Assembly: GCF_003020115.1 (NCBI RefSeq)
Contig: NZ_PYFX01000003.1
Location: forward strand, 310,001-374,000
DNA length: 64,000 bases
Origin: Bradyrhizobium sp. MOS002
GTDB lineage: Bacteria > Pseudomonadota > Alphaproteobacteria > Rhizobiales > Xanthobacteraceae
Direction of reading: 5' to 3'
The notes below the pieces were generated by a model. That model ran no database searches. It worked only from the letters and a program-made list of their open reading frames with translations, and was not told the origin of the DNA. Each line of letters starts with the position of its first letter. The first letter of the stretch is position 1. Of the stretch, positions 15,369-23,252 are shown one piece after another. The position numbers were made by a program, and so were the translations under genes.

Positions 15369-16775
15369 TTAAAATTTCAGGGTCGTGCGCAATCCGAAGA
15401 CCGAGGCATTTCGCAATGCCCTTCCCGGCAGCGGACTTGCCGGAGCCGTCGCGCCGCCACCGGGATGGACGATGTATTGAAAGTTCGGCTGAACGGTCCA
15501 GCCATCCTTGATCTGGTACTGATAGACGGCCGTGAGCAGCCCCTCGAAGCTTCGCACCGGCCAGCGCGGGTCGACGAACCCGGCATAATCGGCGTCGAGC
15601 GTCTGGGCCCGTTTTGAGACATGCGCATATCCGGCGGCAATGCCGAACTTGTCGTCAGGGCGCGCATTGCTGAGCCCGATCAGCTCGACGCCACCATCTG
15701 CATAGACATCGACCAGATTGCGGTCAGCCGGCGCGCCGGACACGCGCGCGAAAATGCCGATGCCGCGATCGTCGCTGTTCGGCACCCGATAAATCTGCTG
15801 CTCGAAGACCGCCCAAGCTCCGATATCGCCCGACAAGAGCCGCGGTTCCCCGCTGCTCGTTGGCGCGGCCAGCGAGACGCCGTTGGATGCGAAGCGCTGA
15901 TCCCCGAACGATCCGAAATGACGCCAGCCGCCGACCTTGATCTGGCCGGTCAAGTTCGGGTCACCCTTCCTGTTGTTCCAGGCATATTGAACCTGGCCGA
16001 GCAGAAGCGGCGGATCGTTGACCCGGAAATTGACGCCATACCGGTTACGCTCCTGCGGATCGCCGGGACCAGGCCCGGCCTGGTCGCCGTCGAAAATCGC
16101 GCCAAGGACGGACAACTGGTCTGTCACGTTCCACAGGAGGCGCGCGCCCACGGCCGCCAAGGGCGGCGACGGCCCGCCGCTTGGCAGGGCAAGCGACGTG
16201 ATCGCCGGCCAACCCATCGAGGCGTTGGTGAAAACATCCGTGTACTTGGTATTGAAGAACTCGCTGTCGGCCGCCAGCTGCCCGAGCTTGAGCGATAGTT
16301 TCTTGTCGCCCCACTGCTTCTCGAAATAGGCCTCGTAGAGTCGCGTCGAGGGCAATGCTTCGATCCCGCTGACGACGAAGAAATTCTGCAGATTCGAGCG
16401 CGAGAGGCCGTCGCCGTGGATCTGAAACATGTTGGCGTGAAAGGTCAGCTTGTCGATGCCGACGAGCTTTTCGAAATCCAGATCGACGGCGAGATTGAGC
16501 CTGCCTTCATAGACCGCACTTTTCTTCAGTCCGCCGGTCGGATTTCCGAGCACCTCGCCGATATAGGTGGCCGCAAACTTCACCCCGTACTTTTGCCAGG
16601 GGTTCGGCAGCAGCCCGAGCGTTTTCTCCTCGACCGTGCTCTCGCCGGTGTCGGGATCGGCAGGCTTGTCGTCGTCGGTTTTCTTGTCTTCCTGGGCCGC
16701 GGACTGGGCAGCCGCGACCAGGCAAGCCGCAACGATCAACGCCCGCATCGAATGCCTGATTGCTTTGGCGGCCAC
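15369..16775 (-). CDS. OprB-like carbohydrate-selective porin
   Basis: 468 residues from GTG 16775, picked because GGGAGGAGA precedes it; the frame stays open further upstream without a start signal. A signal peptide (MRALIVAACLVAAAQSAAQ) is followed by an acidic linker and a beta-barrel with OprB features: KYGVKFAATYIGEVLGNPTGG, RLYEAYFEKQW, LKLGQLAADSEFFNT, MGWPA, and a C-terminal Phe (RTTLKF) typical of outer-membrane proteins. It allows sugar or other solute diffusion through the outer membrane. Neighbour of the ars operon by position only. Confidence 0.88.
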   Translation of the reverse strand: MAAKAIRHSMRALIVAACLVAAAQSAAQEDKKTDDDKPADPDTGESTVEEKTLGLLPNPWQKYGVKFAATYIGEVLGNPTGGLKKSAVYEGRLNLAVDLDFEKLVGIDKLTFHANMFQIHGDGLSRSNLQNFFVVSGIEALPSTRLYEAYFEKQWGDKKLSLKLGQLAADSEFFNTKYTDVFTNASMGWPAITSLALPSGGPSPPLAAVGARLLWNVTDQLSVLGAIFDGDQAGPGPGDPQERNRYGVNFRVNDPPLLLGQVQYAWNNRKGDPNLTGQIKVGGWRHFGSFGDQRFASNGVSLAAPTSSGEPRLLSGDIGAWAVFEQQIYRVPNSDDRGIGIFARVSGAPADRNLVDVYADGGVELIGLSNARPDDKFGIAAGYAHVSKRAQTLDADYAGFVDPRWPVRSFEGLLTAVYQYQIKDGWTVQPNFQYIVHPGGGATAPASPLPGRALRNASVFGLRTTLKF

Positions 16776-16926
16776 GCTCTCCTCCCGAGCGATCAATGAC
16801 GCACGCCGCAGCCCGACATTCAAGCCGGTCGTCGAACAATGTATGCCGGCGCGGCAATCCTGTTCTTGCGCTGTGAAATACCGCAGGCTGAGGGCGGCAC
16901 TCTGTTCACTTCTATACTTTCGATCG

Positions 16927-17928
16927 TCAGATCTTCGGGATCTTCGCCCGCTCCACCACGCCCGTCCATTTGCTGATCTCGGTCTCAATCAGTTGCTTCA
17001 TTTCCTCCGGCGAGCTGCCGCGAACCTCGCCGCCGACAGCGGTCTCCAGACGCTGCTTGAGGTCGGGATCCCTGAGTGCGTCGAGCGTCGCCGCGTTGAG
17101 GGCGGCCATGATGGCGGGCGGCGTTCCCTTCGGGGCCAGCAGGCCGGCCCAGGTGCGCACGTCATATCCCTTGATACCGGCTTCCTGGACCGTCGGGACG
17201 TCAGGCAACAATGCGGTGCGCGTCGGCGAGGTCACCGCCAGACCGCGGATCGCGCCGCCCTGGATTTGCGCGGCGAGCAGGACCGGCGTGCCGACGATCA
17301 CCGGAACCTCTCCGCCGAGCAGCGCGGTGACCGATTGAGAATCGCCACGATAAGGCACGTGCACAATCTCGACGCCGGCGGCCGCGTTCAACAGCTCTCC
17401 TGCAAGATGGTGCGTGCTGCCGAAACCGACCGATCCAAAGCTGAGCGCGCCGGGCTTCTGCTTTGCCATGGCGACGAGCTCGCCCAGCGATTTTGCCGGA
17501 TAGTCGCTACGCACGGCGATGACGAGCGCGTAATAGACCAGCGTCGAGATCATCTCGAAACTCTCGGCCGGCTGGTAGGCGAGGCTCTTGTAAGTCGCCG
17601 CGGAAATGGCGTGAGCGCCGGTGACGAGCCCGATCGTGTAGCCGTCCGGCGCTGCTTTCGCGATCGCATCCGCGGCGATGTTGCCGCCGGCACCGGGCTT
17701 GGCCTCGACGATGATCGGCTGCCCGAGCTTTTTCGAGAGTCCGTCGGCGATGATGCGCGACAGCGTGTCGGCCGCGCCGCCAGCGGCAAATCCATGCAGC
17801 AGTCGGATCGGGCGCGACGGATAATTGTCGGCAAACGCCGGGCCGGTCGCAAGACAACTTCCAAGAAAACTGCCAAGAAAGCCGCAAAGCAGAAAAATGG
17901 CCGCAGCAAGCCGCTTCATCCCTCGCAT
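16927..17928 (-). CDS. Bug/TctC-type substrate-binding protein (catabolic block)
   Basis: 333 residues. A signal peptide ends at GPAFADNYPSRP. The mature protein has the Bug pattern: PIRLLHGFAAGGAADTLSRIIADGLSKKLGQPIIVEAKPGAGGNIAADAIAKAAPDGYTIG, here split only by me for reference, and later LLPDVPTVQEAGIKGYDVRTWAGLLAP. Such proteins bind carboxylates or aromatic acids for tripartite tricarboxylate transporters. No permease genes adjoin. It is the last gene of the leftward quinone reductase-VOC-Bug operon, so a ligand related to that pathway is likely. Confidence 0.9.
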   Translation of the reverse strand: MRGMKRLAAAIFLLCGFLGSFLGSCLATGPAFADNYPSRPIRLLHGFAAGGAADTLSRIIADGLSKKLGQPIIVEAKPGAGGNIAADAIAKAAPDGYTIGLVTGAHAISAATYKSLAYQPAESFEMISTLVYYALVIAVRSDYPAKSLGELVAMAKQKPGALSFGSVGFGSTHHLAGELLNAAAGVEIVHVPYRGDSQSVTALLGGEVPVIVGTPVLLAAQIQGGAIRGLAVTSPTRTALLPDVPTVQEAGIKGYDVRTWAGLLAPKGTPPAIMAALNAATLDALRDPDLKQRLETAVGGEVRGSSPEEMKQLIETEISKWTGVVERAKIPKI

Positions 17929-18000
17929 GGATGCTCTCCCTTCGATTGTTATGTCGTTGGCCGCAACAGCGCGGCATTCTTCAGGTCGATCGCGAATCCG

Positions 18001-18906
18001 CTAACGGGCGAACTCGGTGCATTCAGGCGATGGCGGCAGACCCCAGACATCGCGCGGCAGCCCGACCCAGACCTTTGGCCGCTGCGGACGATCGCGGTGC
18101 CAGGGGCGCGGGTCGAAATAGCCGAGCTCTTCATCGATCATGCGATCAAGATCGTAGAACAGCTCGACCAAGTGCCCATCGGGGTTGCGGTGATAGACGG
18201 CGGTGTTGTGTCCGGGGCCGTGACGGACCGGGCCCCAGAGGATATCGAACTTGTGGCGCGCCAAATGATCGCACGCCTGCTGCATGTGGGCGGCGCCGCG
18301 CAATTCGAATGCGAGATGATGCAGGCCGCGGGCGGGACCACGCGCGAAATTCAGCGTGTGATGCTCGTAGCCACTGCGCATGAAAACGAAGCGGTCCTCG
18401 ACCCAATCGGAGACCCGCAAACCCATGACGCTTGCGCAAAACTTCGACGTCGCAAGCGGATCGGGCGTGCGAAGGGCGACATGGCCGAGCTTGGTGACGG
18501 CAAGCGCACCGATCCGCTCCTGCGCGGGCGTCGGCGTCCAGCCCTGGATCAACTCGAAGCGCGTGCCTTCGGGGTCGCTGAACGACAGCGATTTGGAAAC
18601 GCCTGGCAAGGGATCGCTTTGCAGTTCGGGCCGCAGATCGGCCTGCTTCAGCGCGGCGCCGAGTGCCTCGATCTGGACATCAGGAGATATCTCGAAGGCG
18701 ATGCTCGTCAGCGCCGCGTCTCCGGGTTCGATCACCAGCGAAAGCTGCTCGGAATCGCTCGCAAGGAAGATGCGGTTACCGTCGCGGCCGACGAGGCCGA
18801 GACCGATCACGGCCCGGTAATAATCGAGCAACCGCTCGGGATCGGGCGAGGCGAAGGTCGCGTGCCGCAGCCGGGTGAAGCGTGCAATGGGTGCTTGTGT
18901 CGTCAT
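18001..18906 (-). CDS. VOC-family extradiol dioxygenase-like protein
   Basis: 301 residues from the ATG at 18906. Two vicinal-oxygen-chelate modules are present: residues about 12-123 and 138-255. The second keeps the metal triad expected for type I extradiol dioxygenases: His142 (LGHVAL), His196 or 197 (LHHLAF) and Glu249 (GHLVELF), plus His and Tyr residues nearby (GHNTAVYHRNPDG). Ring cleavage of a catechol-like substrate with Fe(II) is therefore likely. It lies between a quinone oxidoreductase and a Bug protein. The actual aromatic substrate is unknown. Confidence 0.85.
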   Translation of the reverse strand: MTTQAPIARFTRLRHATFASPDPERLLDYYRAVIGLGLVGRDGNRIFLASDSEQLSLVIEPGDAALTSIAFEISPDVQIEALGAALKQADLRPELQSDPLPGVSKSLSFSDPEGTRFELIQGWTPTPAQERIGALAVTKLGHVALRTPDPLATSKFCASVMGLRVSDWVEDRFVFMRSGYEHHTLNFARGPARGLHHLAFELRGAAHMQQACDHLARHKFDILWGPVRHGPGHNTAVYHRNPDGHLVELFYDLDRMIDEELGYFDPRPWHRDRPQRPKVWVGLPRDVWGLPPSPECTEFAR

Positions 18907-18922
18907 CGTGCAATCCACCCCC

Positions 18923-19915
18923 TCATGGCGTCATGATGATCTTGCCGAGCGCCGAGCCCTGCTCGAGCAGCGTGTGGGCCTGCCTGACCTCGTCGAGCTT
19001 CAGGACCGCTGAGATCGCCGGCTTGATCGCATTGCGGCTCAGCGCATCGATCACGTTGCGCATCAGTGCGCGACGCCCGTCGCGATCGTGGTCGTAGATG
19101 TGGAAGGAGAAGCAGCGGATCGCCGGGCAGATATCGAGATGGTCGCGCATCGCCGCCATCAGGTTTTCTTCCGGCAATCCGGCGAAGGCGTTGTAGGACA
19201 GCAGCGTCCCCCATTTGCCGAGCCCGCCGAGATAGCCGGTGAACTCGGGCCCACATACGTGATCGAGCACGAGGCCGACGCCCTCGCCGTGGGTCAGCTC
19301 GCGGGTTCGCGCAACCACGTCTTCGCGGCGGTAGTAGATGACATGATCGGCGCCGTTGCCCCGCGCGAATGCGGCCTTCTCCTCGGTGGAGACCGTGCCG
19401 ATGACATTCAACTGCGCCAGCTTGGCGAGTTGCACCAGCGCGGTGCCGACACCACCGGCAGCTCCGATCACCAGCACGCTCGCCGGTGCGCGCGGATGGC
19501 GGCACTCGTTCAGCAGGGCGTAGGCGACCTGATAGTTCGACAGGCACACGGCCGCTTGTAGATCGACATTGTCGGGCAGCGCATGAACGGCGTCCGCCGG
19601 CGCGACCACATAGTCGGCGTAGCAGCCGCCGCGCTGCGACAGATCGCGCGCGCTCAGCAGCACCTTCTGGCCGATCGCGAACCCCTCGACGCCGGACCCG
19701 AGCGCGGCAATGCTGCCGGCGACGTCGTTGCCGGGATTGGCCGGCAGCGGCGGCATCCATTTGTAGACGCCACGCCGGATCAGCACATCGGGCTGCCCCA
19801 CCCCGAACGCTTCGGCCCGGATTTGCACCTGGCCGGGTCCGGGCACAGGCACCGGAAGCTCGACCAATTCGAGTGCATCCGGCCCACCCGGCTGACGCAC
19901 CAGCACCGCTCTCAT
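18923..19915 (-). CDS. NADPH:quinone oxidoreductase-like zinc-independent MDR protein
   Basis: 330 residues from ATG 19915. The GroES-like N-terminal domain reads MRAVLVRQPGGPDALELVELP, with NPGNDVAGSIAALGSGV. The Rossmann dinucleotide-binding motif is VIGAAGGVGTALVQLAKL. The usual structural and catalytic zinc cysteines of alcohol dehydrogenases are missing, which supports the quinone reductase branch. It probably reduces a quinone or enone with NADPH in the cytoplasm. First gene of the leftward operon, transcribed from a promoter with the palindrome ATTTTCGAAAAT and divergent from the GntR gene. Confidence 0.88.
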   Translation of the reverse strand: MRAVLVRQPGGPDALELVELPVPVPGPGQVQIRAEAFGVGQPDVLIRRGVYKWMPPLPANPGNDVAGSIAALGSGVEGFAIGQKVLLSARDLSQRGGCYADYVVAPADAVHALPDNVDLQAAVCLSNYQVAYALLNECRHPRAPASVLVIGAAGGVGTALVQLAKLAQLNVIGTVSTEEKAAFARGNGADHVIYYRREDVVARTRELTHGEGVGLVLDHVCGPEFTGYLGGLGKWGTLLSYNAFAGLPEENLMAAMRDHLDICPAIRCFSFHIYDHDRDGRRALMRNVIDALSRNAIKPAISAVLKLDEVRQAHTLLEQGSALGKIIMTP

Positions 19916-19938
19916 GATGTCACCGCTCCCCGAGCCAT

Positions 19939-19968
19939 ATTTTCGAAAATCATACCGTTTACGAAAAT
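19939..19968. promoter_or_regulatory. GntR operator candidate A (palindrome plus extra half-site)
   Basis: The perfect 12-base palindrome ATTTTCGAAAAT at 19939-19950 is followed by a further half-site ACGAAAAT at 19961-19968. It lies between the divergent quinone reductase gene and the gntR gene. The same palindrome recurs once more at 20770, upstream of the FAH gene. Confidence 0.75.
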
Positions 19969-20013
19969 TATTGCAAGATGCTCGTTGGCGCGGCATGTTG
20001 AGCCACCGATTCA

Positions 20014-20727
20014 ATGACGGAAACCATGTCCGACAGCGCCATTCGCCCCCGCAAGGAATTCGGCAAGACCATCGCCGCCGACATCACCCATCGGCTGCGT
20101 GAGGAGATCATTGCCTGCGGCCTGGCGCCGGGCGAGCCGCTGCGGTTCGACGTCCTGCGCGAACGGTTCGGCGTCAGCTTCACGACGCTGCGCGAGGCAC
20201 TGACGGCGCTCACCGCCGAAGGCCTGGTCGACGCCCAGGAGCAGCGTGGATATCGTGTCGCGCCCGTCAGCCGCCAGGATCTGGTGGAGGTCACCGATGC
20301 GAGGGTGCTGATCGAGGTGGAATTGATCCGCCGCGCGATCGAGCGGGGCAACGACGATTGGGAAATCGCCGTCATCTCGACCCTGCACAGACTGAAGCGA
20401 ATCGAGCAGCGCGATCCCGAACATCCCCTACGCGATCCCGAATGGAAGATCGCCCACCGCCAATTCCACCAGGCGCTGGTATCCGCCTGCGGCTCCGCGA
20501 CCCTTCTTGCCATTCGCGCCGAGCTGTTCGATCGCGCCGAGCGCTATCGGCATCTGTCGGCCAATTTCCGGCCGCGTCCGCGCGACAAGGCCGGCGAGCA
20601 CCAGGCGATCATGCAGGCCGCCATCTCACGCAATTCGGATCTCGCGGTGCAGCTGATCGAGACGCATATCCGCTCGACCGCCGACAACGTGGCGACCTAC
20701 GCCGCGCATCTGCTCGATACCGAATAG
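20014..20727 (+). CDS. GntR-family (FadR/FCD-type) transcriptional regulator
   Basis: 237 residues. N-terminal winged helix: ADITHRLREEIIACGLAPGEPLRFDVLRERFGVSFTTLREALTALTAEGLV is spread over residues about 20-75 and is typical GntR. The C-terminal FCD domain (residues 90-225) carries acidic and His residues likely to bind a metal and a carboxylate ligand (EWKIAHRQFHQALVSACG, AGEHQAIMQAAISRN). It probably represses both flanking operons through ATTTTCGAAAAT until the pathway substrate or intermediate binds. Confidence 0.92.
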   Translation: MTETMSDSAIRPRKEFGKTIAADITHRLREEIIACGLAPGEPLRFDVLRERFGVSFTTLREALTALTAEGLVDAQEQRGYRVAPVSRQDLVEVTDARVLIEVELIRRAIERGNDDWEIAVISTLHRLKRIEQRDPEHPLRDPEWKIAHRQFHQALVSACGSATLLAIRAELFDRAERYRHLSANFRPRPRDKAGEHQAIMQAAISRNSDLAVQLIETHIRSTADNVATYAAHLLDTE

Positions 20728-20769
20728 GCGGCAACGGCTTTTTATCGCCCTGGGCTTGCGCCCCGCCTG

Positions 20770-20800
20770 ATTTTCGAAAATAATAGGTAAGATCGAAAAT
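20770..20800. promoter_or_regulatory. GntR operator candidate B (palindrome plus extra half-site)
   Basis: ATTTTCGAAAAT at 20770-20781 is identical to the palindrome at 19939, and a half-site TCGAAAAT follows at 20793-20800. It ends 21 bases before the FAH-hydrolase start, so it would overlap the promoter. Confidence 0.75.
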
Positions 20801-20821
20801 ACCAACCTTTGGGGCGTAACC

Positions 20822-21685
20822 ATGAAGCTGCTGTCGTTCTTGGAAGGAAATCGCGAAAGCTGGGGCGCGGTTGTCGAAAATGGCGTCGTGGATCTCGGTC
20901 GCGCCCTGCCCCAGTACCAGACGCTCGCGGACTTCCTCGGCAGCGATGACTATGCGCGGCGCGAGGCCATCGTCGCCGGGCAGAAGCCCACAATGGCGCT
21001 GAGCGACGTCAAATATCTGCCGGTGATCCCGCGTCCGGAGAAGATCGTCTGCGCCGTGCGCAATTATCTCGACCACCACAATGAAGCCGTGGCGTTCGGC
21101 ATGAAGCGCGAGATCACGGAATTTCCGCCGATCTTCCTCCGGGTCTGGCGCTCCCAGGTCGCGCACGACGCGCCGGTGATCCGGCCGAAAGTCTCGGACA
21201 ATTTCGACTGGGAGGGCGAGCTTGCCGTCGTCATCGGCAAAGGCGGCCGTCACATCAGCCAGGCCGACGCCTGGGATCACGTGGCGGGCTACTCGATCTA
21301 CAACGACGTCAGCGTGCGTGACTGGCAGCGCCACGCCCAGCAGATCGCCTCCGGCAAGAACTTCGTCGGCACCGGCCCGTTCGGACCGTGGCTGGTGACG
21401 CCGGACGAGATCGGCGACCCCACCAAATTGAAGCTCGAGACGCGCGTCAACGGCGCGGTGGTGCAATCCTCCGACACCTCGATGCTGATCTTCTCGATCC
21501 CGCGGCTGATCGAGTACAGCTCGACCATCTTCGACCTCGTCCCCGGCGACGTCATCGCCACCGGCACGCCGGCCGGCGTCGGCTTCACCCGCAAGCCGCC
21601 GGTCTTCCTCAAGCCCGGCGACGTGGTCGAGGTCGAGATCGAGAACATCGGCGTGCTGCGCAATCCCGTCATCGACGAAGCATAG
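20822..21685 (+). CDS. Fumarylacetoacetate hydrolase (FAH) family protein
   Basis: 287 residues. The metal-binding core is clear: DNFDWEGELAVVIGKGG with the two Glu residues, and YSIYNDVSVRDWQ with the Asp; later GDVIATGTPAGVG. FAH-family enzymes hydrolyse or decarboxylate ring-cleavage products (for example 2-hydroxyhepta-2,4-dienedioate or 4-oxalocrotonate types). Next to a VOC dioxygenase and under the same palindrome, it fits the lower part of an aromatic meta-cleavage pathway. The exact reaction is not determinable. Followed after 9 bases by the DUF1185 gene. Confidence 0.9.
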   Translation: MKLLSFLEGNRESWGAVVENGVVDLGRALPQYQTLADFLGSDDYARREAIVAGQKPTMALSDVKYLPVIPRPEKIVCAVRNYLDHHNEAVAFGMKREITEFPPIFLRVWRSQVAHDAPVIRPKVSDNFDWEGELAVVIGKGGRHISQADAWDHVAGYSIYNDVSVRDWQRHAQQIASGKNFVGTGPFGPWLVTPDEIGDPTKLKLETRVNGAVVQSSDTSMLIFSIPRLIEYSSTIFDLVPGDVIATGTPAGVGFTRKPPVFLKPGDVVEVEIENIGVLRNPVIDEA

Positions 21686-21694
21686 AGCCTGCGC

Positions 21695-22312
21695 ATGTCG
21701 TCCCAAGAGGTGGTCCAAGAGGTGGTCCAAGACGTGTCCCATGACATCCGCAAGACCGCGCTCAGCGTCGAGACCATCTGGCACGAGCGCGGTCCCCGGC
21801 GGGAGAAGCCGCTGCTGGTCGGGACCGCCATTGCGGTGATCCGCAATCCCTTCGCGGGCCGCTATGAGCCTGATCTGATGCCGTTTCAGGCGTCCTTGCG
21901 CGAACTCGGGCGCGAGCTCGCAACGGGGCTGATCGCGCAGCTCGGCGGCGCCGCGCAGATCGAAGCCTATGGCAAGGGCATCATCGTCGGCGAGGATGGC
22001 GAGCTGGAGCACGGCGCGGTCTGGCACGAGGCCGGCGGCCAGGGCATGCGCGAGGTGCTCGGTCAGCCCAAGGCGATCGTTCCGGCGGCGAAGACCATCG
22101 GCGGTCCTGGCACGCGCCTGATGGTCCCGCTCGGCCACATTCACGCGGCCTATGTCCGCAGCCATTTCGGCACCGCGGAGATGACGCTGTGGGATTCACC
22201 ACGGCGCGACGAGATCGCCTTCGGGCTCGTGATGGCGACCGGCGGCCGGCCTCACGCGCGCATCGGTGGCCTCGCGGCATCCGCGATCTCCGTGCACGAC
22301 GGACAGCGTTGA
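21695..22312 (+). CDS. DUF1185 (amino acid synthesis family) protein
   Basis: 205 residues. The body matches Pfam family AA_synth/DUF1185: ETIWHERGPRREKPLLVGTAIAVIRNPFAGRYEPDL, then IEAYGKGIIVGEDGELEHGAVWHEAGGQGMRE and PLGHIHAAYVRSHFG. The molecular function of the family is unknown despite its name. The first codons contain a 12-base tandem repeat (AGGTGGTCCAAG), giving VVQEVVQDV, so the true start may lie inside it. Co-transcribed with the FAH gene. Confidence 0.85.
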   Translation: MSSQEVVQEVVQDVSHDIRKTALSVETIWHERGPRREKPLLVGTAIAVIRNPFAGRYEPDLMPFQASLRELGRELATGLIAQLGGAAQIEAYGKGIIVGEDGELEHGAVWHEAGGQGMREVLGQPKAIVPAAKTIGGPGTRLMVPLGHIHAAYVRSHFGTAEMTLWDSPRRDEIAFGLVMATGGRPHARIGGLAASAISVHDGQR

Positions 22313-22330
22313 CCGGCCCGAGCAGCGCAC

Positions 22331-23158
22331 TCAATGTGCGCCGCACCTGCAGCGCTCGTAATCAGCGGGATCGTGGCTGTTGACGATGCTCACGCGATCG
22401 CCGTGGTTCAGCTTCAGCGCGCGCAGGCGAGCCTGGTTGGCGATCCGCACGCTTCGGTCCATGTCGGCCTTGCGCTGGAAATATCCGAGCATCAGCGGCA
22501 TACGCGGCGATGCGTCGAGTTGACCGTGATGGAAATAGCTGTCGCCGGCGTGCAGCAGCCATTTGCCGCCTGATCGCACGGCGATGCCGCAATGGCCGAG
22601 CGTGTGGCCGGCGAGCGGGATCATCAGGATGTCGGCCTCCCTGTCGCCGAGCGCGCGCACGCCCTTGAAGCCGAACCAGTCCTCGCCCGGCTCATCGTAG
22701 AATTTCCAGCTCGGTCCATGGCTCCACTGCCCCGTGACATAGCGCCCCTCGGGCGGCGCCGGCTTGCGCAGCACCGCCATGTCGTATTCGGCGCGGTGGA
22801 CGTGGATCGCCGCGTGGGGAAAGTCGGGCACGCCGCCGGCGTGATCGCGGTCGAGATGCGTCAGCAGCACGTGGCGTACGTCCTTGGGTGAATAGCCGAG
22901 CGCCCTCACCTGCGCGACCGCCGTCTCGGCGGGATCGAGCTTTGGCGCGGTCTGCCGCAGCCATCGCCGTCCCAGCCGGTCGGGTGTCGCAATATCGCCG
23001 AGGCCGATGCCGGTATCGACGAGGGCGAGCCCGTGAGCGGTCTCCACCAGCAGGCAATGGCAAACCAGGCGGGCGCGCTGGAACAGGCTGCCGGCGCCGT
23101 TTACGAGGCGCCGCCCCATCGGGCACATCGTGCCGGTGTTGAGATGGTGAATTTTCAT
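22331..23158 (-). CDS. Metallo-beta-lactamase-fold hydrolase, N-acyl-homoserine-lactonase-like
   Basis: 275 residues with the start ATGAAAATTCACC. The metal motif reads THLDRDHAGG (near residue 100), so the second His of the standard HxHxDH is an Asp. Further ligands are visible: GHTLGHCGI and LHAGDSYFH. The N-terminus (HHLNTGTMCPMG) is characteristic of the lactonase-like subgroup that includes AHL lactonases. A lactone or ester is the likely substrate. It is convergent with the DUF1185 gene and divergent from the LysR gene, which probably regulates it. Confidence 0.83.
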   Translation of the reverse strand: MKIHHLNTGTMCPMGRRLVNGAGSLFQRARLVCHCLLVETAHGLALVDTGIGLGDIATPDRLGRRWLRQTAPKLDPAETAVAQVRALGYSPKDVRHVLLTHLDRDHAGGVPDFPHAAIHVHRAEYDMAVLRKPAPPEGRYVTGQWSHGPSWKFYDEPGEDWFGFKGVRALGDREADILMIPLAGHTLGHCGIAVRSGGKWLLHAGDSYFHHGQLDASPRMPLMLGYFQRKADMDRSVRIANQARLRALKLNHGDRVSIVNSHDPADYERCRCGAH

Positions 23159-23224
23159 CGCGCGTCCCTGTCTGTTGTGAGCAGAGCGTTCTTGTCATCG
23201 TTCGACCTATAGGTAAAATATCGA

Positions 23225-23234
23225 CTATTGATAG
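23225..23234. promoter_or_regulatory. LysR-type operator candidate
   Basis: CTATTGATAG, a near-perfect inverted repeat within an AT-rich stretch of the 94-base region between the MBL-fold gene and lysR, is the best candidate for the regulator's binding site. Confidence 0.4.
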
Positions 23235-23252
23235 TATCTCTAGGAATATCCT

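Noticed and set aside
16567..18936. Very long plus-strand open frame (789 codons)
   Set aside because: It runs antisense to the porin, Bug protein and VOC genes, which have clear family motifs. High GC content creates such shadows.
20609..22165. Minus-strand open frame of 518 codons
   Set aside because: Antisense to the FAH and DUF1185 genes and has the composition of a GC shadow.
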